A program made the translations under genes and the position numbers. Of a stretch of DNA of 37,385 bases, positions 7,439 to 14,930 are shown piece after piece (position 1 is the first letter of the stretch; each line of letters opens with the position of its first letter). The notes under the pieces were generated by a model. That model was not told where the DNA came from, made no database searches, and saw only the letters and a program-made list of their open reading frames with translations. The DNA is from an uncultured bacterium (GTDB taxonomy: Bacteria > Patescibacteriota > Minisyncoccia > Phycocordibacterales > PALSA-1337). The stretch lies in contig CAINCE010000040.1 in NCBI GenBank assembly GCA_903846945.1, positions 1 to 37,385 on the forward strand. The letters are read 5' to 3'.

Positions 7439-9634
7439 TTATATATCCAGTGTCGCCAATTTCGCATTTGACTGAATGAATGACTTTCTGGCAGGGACAT
7501 CATCTCCCATCAGCATATCAAAAACCTTATCAGCCTCTTGTGCATCTTCGATATTAACTTGTTTCAGAATCCTCTTAGCTGGGTCCATAGTTGTCTCCCA
7601 GAGTTCATCCGAGTTCATCTCTCCGAGACCTTTGTAACGCTGGATGGAGATCTTGTTAACTCGTCCTTTCGCCGATGTCACCTCTCCCTCTCCGTCAGCT
7701 GGCGAATCCTCGATAGATGACTCTCGCTGTGTGGATTCAGAAAGACTCCCTCCTTCGAAACCAGCATCAATCAATATTCGGTCCTTATCTTCCTCCAATG
7801 CTGCATCATCTGCTGCCTGACTCTCTATCTCCATGAGTTGTGACTCATGAAAATCCTTACCGAGAGCTTTATCCTTTGCTGCATCATCATAGAAATACAT
7901 GATCTCCTTGCCCCTCTTAACCTTGTAGAGTGGTGGCTGTGCGATGTAGACATGACCCGCATCGACGAGTGGTCGGAAATATCTGTAAAGCAATGTGAGT
8001 ATGAGTGTTCGGATATGTGCACCGTCGACATCAGCATCTGTTGCTAGGATGATCTTGTGATAACGGAGTCTAGAAATATCGAAAGTGTCACCTATAGCAG
8101 TACCGAAAGCTAGAACCAAGTTCTTGATCTGTTCAGAGCCCAACATACGATCGAGTCTGGCGCGCTCTATGTTCAATATCTTTCCGCGGAGTGGCAGGAT
8201 AGCTTGTATGCGACGATCACGCCCTTGTTTCGCTGTACCACCCGCAGAGTCTCCCTCTACGATGAATAGTTCCGACTCAGAAGGACTGTCAGATTGGCAA
8301 TCTGCGAGCTTTCCTGGCAGAGTCATGCCCTCGAGTGCCCCCTTACGAAGAACGCTGTCCTTGGCAGCCTTGGCAGCCTTCCTAGCCTTCATCGCCAATA
8401 TAACCTTGTTGATGATGGACCGTGCATCGTCTGGGTTTTCTTCTAGAAAGGCAGTAAATGCATCGCCGAATACTGTAGCCACAGCACCCTGAGCTTCCAT
8501 ACTGCCGAGTTTTGCTTTCGTCTGACCTTCGAACTGTATCTCACGCAACTTCACGGAGACAACCGCGGTCAATCCCTCGAGTGCATCATCGCCGGTAAAT
8601 GTATCTTCACCATTCTTGGATAGGTTGTTATTCTTCGCATAAGTATTGAGTGTACGAGTGAGAGCAGTCTTGAAACCAGTTATGTGTGTACCACCCTCAG
8701 CTGTATAGATGTTGTTCGCAAATGGCATCACTCTAGCCGATACATCGTCAGCGTACTGCAAGGCGACCTCTACCGACTCGACACCCTCAACTTTCTTTTC
8801 AACATAGAAAATGCTCTTGTGAGATGGTTTCAACATCTGGTTAGTAAACTTTATCAGTGATACCAAGCCACCCTCAAAGAAAAATGTATACGAAGGTGCC
8901 TCAACGCCCGTCTCTCGTAGATAAAATATCTCATCATCAGATCCAAATCCGGCGATCTGCTGGCTGGCATCGATGAGGCTGATACGGAGAGCTGGCACGA
9001 GATACGCCTGTTGACGCATATGAGCCACGATGCGGTTCCACTCAAACTTGATGCCTTCCTTGAAAATCTCTATGTCTGGCTCAAATGTAACTATCGTGCC
9101 GTGTTGTTTGGTTGAGCCGATCTTCTTTACTGCGGCTTTCCTCTTGCCTTGAGAATATTCCTGCATATAGACGCCACCTTCCTTGTGAACGACGACTTTC
9201 ATGTATATAGAGAGAGCATTCACGACTGATGCTCCAACTCCGTGCAAACCTCCAGAAACTTTGTAACCGGTATTTTCACCACCGAACTTTCCTCCTGCAT
9301 GGAGGACTGTCATGATAGTTTCCAATGCGGAAACTTTTGTCTGCTTGTGAACATCGACAGGGATACCACGACCATTGTCTGTGATGCGGACTCGGTTGCC
9401 AGGCAATAGGACTATCTCGATGTCATTGGCAAAGCCACCCATCGCTTCGTCGCGACAGTTGTCAAATATCTCAGTGATGAGGTGATGCAATCCGTCTGGT
9501 CCAGTCGTACCGATGTACATACCAGGACGCTTTCTAACTGGTTCTAGTCCTTCTAGGACGGTGATGGATGAGGCATCATAACTACCTTCGCCTGCGGATT
9601 TCTTACCTTTTGATTTTTTGGTTGAATCTGACAT
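7439..9634 (-). CDS. gyrB: DNA gyrase subunit B
   Basis: EPVRKRPGMYIG, GRGIPVD, GGLHGVGASVVNALS, EGDSAGGTAKQGRDRRIQAILPLRGKILN, DADVDGAHIRTLILT, IQRYKGLGEMN. Confidence 0.96.
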   Translation of the reverse strand: MSDSTKKSKGKKSAGEGSYDASSITVLEGLEPVRKRPGMYIGTTGPDGLHHLITEIFDNCRDEAMGGFANDIEIVLLPGNRVRITDNGRGIPVDVHKQTKVSALETIMTVLHAGGKFGGENTGYKVSGGLHGVGASVVNALSIYMKVVVHKEGGVYMQEYSQGKRKAAVKKIGSTKQHGTIVTFEPDIEIFKEGIKFEWNRIVAHMRQQAYLVPALRISLIDASQQIAGFGSDDEIFYLRETGVEAPSYTFFFEGGLVSLIKFTNQMLKPSHKSIFYVEKKVEGVESVEVALQYADDVSARVMPFANNIYTAEGGTHITGFKTALTRTLNTYAKNNNLSKNGEDTFTGDDALEGLTAVVSVKLREIQFEGQTKAKLGSMEAQGAVATVFGDAFTAFLEENPDDARSIINKVILAMKARKAAKAAKDSVLRKGALEGMTLPGKLADCQSDSPSESELFIVEGDSAGGTAKQGRDRRIQAILPLRGKILNIERARLDRMLGSEQIKNLVLAFGTAIGDTFDISRLRYHKIILATDADVDGAHIRTLILTLLYRYFRPLVDAGHVYIAQPPLYKVKRGKEIMYFYDDAAKDKALGKDFHESQLMEIESQAADDAALEEDKDRILIDAGFEGGSLSESTQRESSIEDSPADGEGEVTSAKGRVNKISIQRYKGLGEMNSDELWETTMDPAKRILKQVNIEDAQEADKVFDMLMGDDVPARKSFIQSNAKLATLDI
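7691..7706. repeat. Degenerate copy (14/16) of TCCGCCAGCTGGCGGA inside gyrB
   Basis: tccgtcagctggcgaa compared with tccgccagctggcgga. Confidence 0.6.
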
Positions 9635-9708
9635 TATTTTTTAAACTCTAAATATATCCTAATATCTATATTCTAAACACTATTTGAGAACTACATCCTG
9701 ATATCTAA

Positions 9709-9738
9709 TCCACCAACTGCCAACTGGTGGATGGCGGA
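9709..9738. repeat. Palindromic element TCCACCA-actgccaac-TGGTGGA + TGGCGGA upstream of gyrB
   Basis: 7-bp inverted repeat followed by the GGCGGA half-site shared with the other palindromes. Confidence 0.6.
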
Positions 9739-9998
9739 GTCGAACTAAATACTAAACAAATTCCAAGTCCTAAATCCAAAATAATAGGCTCAAATACTCA
9801 CTGATTTTGGCCTGATACTGCTTCGAACTTATGCTATGAGTATATCATATTTAGGTATGAAAAAGAAGTGGATATTTGGCGGATTTTGAGGCATGTTTTA
9901 GACCTTATTTGCCATTATAGAGTCATTGACAACTACTCATTTTCATGTAGTATAGCAGTAAACAGTTCTATAGTTCCATAAAAAATAAATCTAGAATT

Positions 9999-10487
9999 AT
10001 GAAGAAGGACAAAATAGTCTCATTTCCCTGCAAAGAGAAGGGTTGTAGAGGTATCATCGACCCTAGACGCGTGTCCAGGATACCAATCCGCACAGGGTGT
10101 CAGAGTCATTCGATCGTGCTGGTGTGCCCGACCTGCGGTCGTCTGCATTGGCCGGACAGCGGTCATGCCGTTGAAAGTCTAGGCTACGAAAAAGTATTCC
10201 TCGTACATGGAGCACTGGAAAACAGGCCTCTGAACTCTGTCGAGAAAATAGTATTGATTCGGAATATTCAACATGAATGCATTACTCTTTTGAACACTGG
10301 TGAAAAAGGCGGCATCATAATTGATTTTCTAAAGACTGAACTCGACTTCTTAGGGACACTCGGTCATGCGCCTGATTGTCCCGCGAAAAGAAATGACGGT
10401 TCATGTCTCTGTGGACATTCAGAGGTTTGTAAATGGCTTCTCGAACACGGCGACGAGGAAGAAGATGTCGTGACCGTAGTCGCCTAA
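9999..10487 (+). CDS. Cys-rich putative zinc-binding protein of unknown function
   Basis: 162 aa with CKEKGCRG, CPTCGRLHW, CPAKRNDGSCLCGHSEVC motifs; followed by an intrinsic terminator. Confidence 0.65.
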   Translation: MKKDKIVSFPCKEKGCRGIIDPRRVSRIPIRTGCQSHSIVLVCPTCGRLHWPDSGHAVESLGYEKVFLVHGALENRPLNSVEKIVLIRNIQHECITLLNTGEKGGIIIDFLKTELDFLGTLGHAPDCPAKRNDGSCLCGHSEVCKWLLEHGDEEEDVVTVVA

Positions 10488-10518
10488 CCTGATCTAGCCC
10501 GAAAGTGATACTCCTAAC

Positions 10519-10546
10519 ACACCGTCAAACTTGGCGGTGTTTTTTG
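10519..10546 (+). terminator. Rho-independent terminator
   Basis: ACACCG...CGGTGT followed by a run of T. Confidence 0.75.
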
Positions 10547-10717
10547 CATTGACCGTGAAAGGTGGATTACTTTCCAGTTTCTCACCTGGATTTGATATTG
10601 GATTGAATTGTTCAGGATTTTTCATTTGGATAATATTCGCTTAGCACGATCCAACCTTGACCAATTTTACCAGGATTATTCAGCCACCAATCTCTCAACG
10701 AAAAACAGCCATTCCCT

Positions 10718-11740
10718 TCAATAACTTCCCAATATCTTCAGTATATTTAGCGACAAACTCTCAAACTCCTCTTTGGACTTGTCGATATTTTCTTTGGTAC
10801 CAACATGATGATCCGCTATCTCTCCTGGATTTAGGTTGAATATAGCTGTACCCAATTCCTGACACTTCGCTGGAATCCTGCCATAATCTTGCACTATCTG
10901 TAATGGATTCTTCCAACTACTTTCAACTAACCCATTCCTGCAATGCTTTTCGGACAAATATTCCCTTACTTTGCTAGGGATCTTCTCCATCCAGGCTCTA
11001 TGATCAGCTATCGGTTGCTCACCGTACACATTATATGAATTTACGATATATCCGATAAACAAAGGGTCACCCTGGAGCACGAACTTGGTTTCAGTGTTTC
11101 CTGCTAATGCCTTGGCACTATTCCTCCAACCCGACTTCCATCTCTCATAGATGATGCCTAGATTTTCTATACCTTGGACACTGAATGCGTCAGGCATCAC
11201 TGGTACAACGAAGTAATCAGAACCCAACAATATCATCTGATTCAAGAGTCCCAAACTAGGTGAGGTGTCTATGACAAATATATCGATCTGCTCACTCAAT
11301 CCTTTTTCTCTCAAAAATCGATCTATTGCGCTAGTATTAAAGTAACCTATCTTCTGACCAGATGCCGCCTGACCATACGCTGTAATAAGTAAACTCTCAT
11401 ATACAGATAGATTGATGTCTCCCTTGAGTAGTGACAGATTCTCATTTCCAGAGACCGGCAAAAACTGAACACCCAGATCTATGTCCGCCCCACCCTCAAC
11501 AACGCCTTTCAGAACATTCGCTATAGTCTTCTCGCCCGCAGAAAAAAGATGCTTCAAATAATAATCCTCCCCCATCGCTAGGCGGCTCAGGTTACATTGT
11601 GGGTCGAGATCAACCAATACCGTTTTGTATCCTTTTTCTGCGAACTTCACTGCGCAATTAAAAGCAAGCGTGGTCTTACCAACACCGCCTTTATTATTCG
11701 CAAATATAATCTTCTTTGTTCTAGTGAATTTCATAACCAT
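10718..11740 (-). CDS. ParA/Soj-family ATPase (orphan, no ParB adjacent)
   Basis: IIFANNKGGVGKTTLAFNCAVKFAEKGYKTVLVDLDPQCNLS deviant Walker A; IDIFVIDTSPSLGLLNQ Walker B region. Confidence 0.88.
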   Translation of the reverse strand: MVMKFTRTKKIIFANNKGGVGKTTLAFNCAVKFAEKGYKTVLVDLDPQCNLSRLAMGEDYYLKHLFSAGEKTIANVLKGVVEGGADIDLGVQFLPVSGNENLSLLKGDINLSVYESLLITAYGQAASGQKIGYFNTSAIDRFLREKGLSEQIDIFVIDTSPSLGLLNQMILLGSDYFVVPVMPDAFSVQGIENLGIIYERWKSGWRNSAKALAGNTETKFVLQGDPLFIGYIVNSYNVYGEQPIADHRAWMEKIPSKVREYLSEKHCRNGLVESSWKNPLQIVQDYGRIPAKCQELGTAIFNLNPGEIADHHVGTKENIDKSKEEFESLSLNILKILGSY

Positions 11741-11826
11741 ATAATATCAAATAATCGAGCGAAATAATACAGACTGAATAACCACACCCAGTTTTGCACC
11801 CTGTTGGTAATTTGGTGCCACATTCT

Positions 11827-14052
11827 CTACCTCACCTCCCAACCATTCCCCTTCAATGCTTCGTAAATCGCTGTCATTATATTATTTGCTTCATCGTCGG
11901 TGAGCGTCCTCTCCATAGACTGGAATACCATGCGGTACGCGTACGAAACTCTTCCATCCTTCTTAAATGTGTCAAAGAGTGTGTGGCGTGCGAGTAATCG
12001 AATTGCACCAGCGCTCGAATCCAGATCGCTCGGAGAAACATTGCCCACCGCCAGAACTTTCACTGCGGCAATACCATCCTCAATAGTCTTCCAAACCTCC
12101 CCTGCCGTCACGGACTCCGGTACGAATACAGCGACATCACGCACGATGAATGGGTATGACGATATCTTCTGGTAAATATTCGTCGAAGCTGGTCCGAAAC
12201 CAAGGTCATCGTAAGAGGCATCCGCAGGAAGTTTGTAGGATTTCAGCAATTCATTCAGATCGATCTCGATTATTGCAATTGGTCCTTTTTCAATGATTTG
12301 ACTTTGTCCATTTAATTGTTTAATGGTCTTATTGTCTGATTGGTTAATAGTTTCTTTGTCATCCGCTCCGCCGGCCGGTGAATGGCGGATGTCAATACTC
12401 AATTGGTCAATATTCGACTGATCACTTCTCGTTCCAAGCTCTTTGCCAAGAATTTCGATCGCGCTGTCAATCAACTTCTTCCCATTTACACCCTTAACTT
12501 TCCTAACCTGTGCCGCTCCAATGGAAAGCCTGACCGACTCCCCCGCATTACTGAATACATGACCTATCTCAAATACTTTGACAGAGTCTAGTCCGAGTAG
12601 ATCTGCATTCAATATATTTTTCTCCACGCAAGTCATCATGCCGTCGACAAGGGTAGACCTTGCAAAGGCTTTGTCCCTTGCTAGCGGTTTTGCCGTCTCA
12701 ATCTCCCCCTTTGCAACGAGTGAATACAGACTAACCTCGGAATAACCCTGCCCTGTAAGGATATTTTTGATCTTTTCTGCTATATAATAGATCGACAACA
12801 CTCTGATCGTTCCTTCCGGCTTTGGTGGCAATATGCCGACGATATGTTCATAACCGTATATGCGTCCAACTTCTTCTACGATGTCGTCAGGTATTGTTAG
12901 GTCGAGACGATTGAATGGAATGGTGAGTTTCCACATTGATTTATTGTCGACTTTAAGGACTTTACTGACTTGATGGACTTGATGGACTTTACTGACTTTC
13001 GACTCGGCGCTTTCGACCACTATGCCCATACCTTCCAATATCTTCTTTGCCGTCTCAATCGGCACCTCAACTCCGAGTCTCTCATTGATATAATTCGGAT
13101 CCATCTCGATAGTTGTCCGCACAGCCTTGGTCGGATACACATCTACGATGGGACCAAACTTCGCATCAGGGATAGCTTCGAGTATGGTTTCTGACAATTC
13201 ATTCATACCTCCGAGTGCGAGCTCTGGAGTTATCTCATTTTCATATCTCTTTGAAGACTCACTACGTAAATCGTATTTCGTAGAAGTTCTGCGAACAATA
13301 GTTGGATCAAAATTGGCTGACTCAAGTATGAGTCTCTTTGTTTCGCCCGTGATCGCTGCCCTCTTACCACCCTTCACTCCCGCTATAGCGAGCGGGCCTA
13401 TGTCATCAGCGATGACATGGTCAGAATCGCTGAGTTCGATTTCCCTAGCAAGTCCTTCAGATGATTCGAGCAGGGCGATTTTCTCACCTTTCTTCGCAGC
13501 TCGAACGACGATACTACCCTGCACTTTATCTGCATCAAAAGCATGGAGAGGTTGACCGATGTCGAACATAACATAGTTTGTCGCATCGACTATTGAACTG
13601 ATCGTTCGTTGACCTATAGCGTGTAGAGCGGTGCTAACAATTATCGGAGTTTCACCTTTCGAATGTATTTCCACATATCTGCCAACATATCTCCTACAGA
13701 ATCCCTCTGCCCCAATAGTGATCGACGGCTTTTCGATCAAGTCGCCAGAAATTTCAACATTCTTCATCTCCATTCGCGGAGTTTCCGTCATCGAAAATAC
13801 TTCACCTGCAATACCTTTATGACACAATGCATAATGTGCGCGGTCAGGGAGAACTTTCAGATCATAGACGGTATCGACGACCTCGTGCGGTTTTCCATCA
13901 GCAGACTTTCCATTGATCACCGATCCGTCTATACCAATCCTTTCCATACCCTCAACTTCAAATGCATGAAAAGTGAACAACTCATCCAACTTTTCTGGAC
14001 TCGGAAGTGGCTTTGCGAAATATTGTTGTAACCAGTTATGAGATATTTTCAT
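11827..14052 (-). CDS. pheT: Phenylalanine--tRNA ligase subunit beta (without N-terminal EMAP-like tRNA-binding domain)
   Basis: MKISHNWLQQYF start, VDATNYVMFDIGQPLHAFDADKV, B5 and core regions (PDDIVEEVGRIYGYEHI), C-terminal ferredoxin-like anticodon-binding domain (YQKISSYPFIVRDVAVFVPE). Confidence 0.95.
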   Translation of the reverse strand: MKISHNWLQQYFAKPLPSPEKLDELFTFHAFEVEGMERIGIDGSVINGKSADGKPHEVVDTVYDLKVLPDRAHYALCHKGIAGEVFSMTETPRMEMKNVEISGDLIEKPSITIGAEGFCRRYVGRYVEIHSKGETPIIVSTALHAIGQRTISSIVDATNYVMFDIGQPLHAFDADKVQGSIVVRAAKKGEKIALLESSEGLAREIELSDSDHVIADDIGPLAIAGVKGGKRAAITGETKRLILESANFDPTIVRRTSTKYDLRSESSKRYENEITPELALGGMNELSETILEAIPDAKFGPIVDVYPTKAVRTTIEMDPNYINERLGVEVPIETAKKILEGMGIVVESAESKVSKVHQVHQVSKVLKVDNKSMWKLTIPFNRLDLTIPDDIVEEVGRIYGYEHIVGILPPKPEGTIRVLSIYYIAEKIKNILTGQGYSEVSLYSLVAKGEIETAKPLARDKAFARSTLVDGMMTCVEKNILNADLLGLDSVKVFEIGHVFSNAGESVRLSIGAAQVRKVKGVNGKKLIDSAIEILGKELGTRSDQSNIDQLSIDIRHSPAGGADDKETINQSDNKTIKQLNGQSQIIEKGPIAIIEIDLNELLKSYKLPADASYDDLGFGPASTNIYQKISSYPFIVRDVAVFVPESVTAGEVWKTIEDGIAAVKVLAVGNVSPSDLDSSAGAIRLLARHTLFDTFKKDGRVSYAYRMVFQSMERTLTDDEANNIMTAIYEALKGNGWEVR
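12360..12391. repeat. Palindromic element inside pheT: CATCCGC-tCCGCCGGCCGGtgaatg-GCGGATG
   Basis: 7-bp outer inverted repeat (12360-12366/12385-12391) around a CCGGCCGG core; shares TCCGCC/GGCGGA with the palindrome at 3478. Confidence 0.65.
12648..12662. repeat. Hairpin CAAGG-GTAGA-CCTTG (AGGGTAGRCCT core) in pheT
   Basis: Exact 15-mer also found at 32617-32631; related hairpin at 33665-33683. Confidence 0.6.
12949..13002. repeat. In-frame nonamer array (GACTTTANN)x6 inside pheT
   Basis: gactttaag-gactttact-gacttgatg-gacttgatg-gactttact-gactttcga; encodes KVSKVHQVHQVSKVLKV. Confidence 0.92.
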
Positions 14053-14087
14053 TTGAAATTATTTTTAGTATTCCACCTTGCTACAAG

Positions 14088-14861
14088 TTAAAACTGATTT
14101 ATCAGTCGGATATCGCCAGTATACAGATGTCTGATATCATCAATGCCAAATTTGAGCATCGCTATCCTATCTGGACTGACACCAAAAGCAAAACCTTGGT
14201 ACACCTCTGGATCGATACCGACAGCCTTGAAGACATTTGGATGTACGAGGCCAGCTCCACCCATCTCGAGCCATTTACCTTTCCATTGCATATCAACCTC
14301 CAGACTCGGTTCAGTAAATGGGAAAAAGCTCGGTCGGAAACGGATGACAACATCGTTGCCAAACACTCGCTTGAACATCGCTTCGAGAACTCCCTTCAGT
14401 TGCGCCAAGGTCACATTTTTATCGATATATAATGCTTCGAGCTGATTAAACTGCGCTTCATGTGTCGCATCAGTTGCTTCATTTCTATAGACCCTTCCTG
14501 GCACGAGTATTCTCAAAGGTGGTTTATTGTTCTCCATGTATCTGATCTGGACGGAAGATGTATGAGTGCGCAATACCATTCGCTCGCCTTTTTCTGGGTG
14601 ATTAATTGAGGCATTTGAATTTAGAATTTGTTTAGAATTTAGGATTTCGGATTTCGGATTTGAATTTGACTTTATCCAAAAAGTATCCTGCATATCTCTA
14701 GCTGGATGATCTTTCGGCACATTCAATGCATCAAAGTTGTGGAATTCATCTTCGAGCTCTGGCCCATCAGCTATCTCGAAACCAAGTTCTTGGAACACTG
14801 GGTATATAGCTCGAATGATCTGCGTTATGGGATGTAGATGGCCTTTCTGGTCCGGTTTCAT
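14088..14861 (-). CDS. pheS: Phenylalanine--tRNA ligase subunit alpha (N-terminal coiled coil absent)
   Basis: GHLHPITQIIRAIYPVFQELGFEIADGPELEDEFHNFDALNVPKDHPARDMQDTFW, LRTHTSSVQIRYM, GAGLVHPNVFKAVGIDPEVYQGFAFGVSPDRIAMLKFGIDDIRHLY. Confidence 0.96.
   Translation of the reverse strand: MKPDQKGHLHPITQIIRAIYPVFQELGFEIADGPELEDEFHNFDALNVPKDHPARDMQDTFWIKSNSNPKSEILNSKQILNSNASINHPEKGERMVLRTHTSSVQIRYMENNKPPLRILVPGRVYRNEATDATHEAQFNQLEALYIDKNVTLAQLKGVLEAMFKRVFGNDVVIRFRPSFFPFTEPSLEVDMQWKGKWLEMGGAGLVHPNVFKAVGIDPEVYQGFAFGVSPDRIAMLKFGIDDIRHLYTGDIRLINQF
14614..14670. repeat. Degenerate heptamer array (GGATTTC / GAATTTA type) inside pheS
   Basis: ttagaatttgtttagaatttaggatttcggatttcggatttgaattt; encodes the SNSNPKSEILNSKQILNSN insert. 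Confidence 0.8.
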
Positions 14862-14893
14862 ATGAGTATAACTGTAGCAGGAAAACTTTCCAT

Positions 14894-14928
14894 TATCCAG
14901 TATCTAGCCTCTAGTCTCTAGTATCTCT
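14894..14928. repeat. Heptamer array (TATCTAG type)x5 between pheS and the PBP2 gene
   Basis: TATCCAG-TATCTAG-CCTCTAG-TCTCTAG-TATCTCT. Confidence 0.85.
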
Positions 14929-14930
14929 CC

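Noticed and set aside
13127-13555. 142-aa plus-strand ORF within pheT
   Set aside because: Shadow ORF antisense to well-supported pheT.
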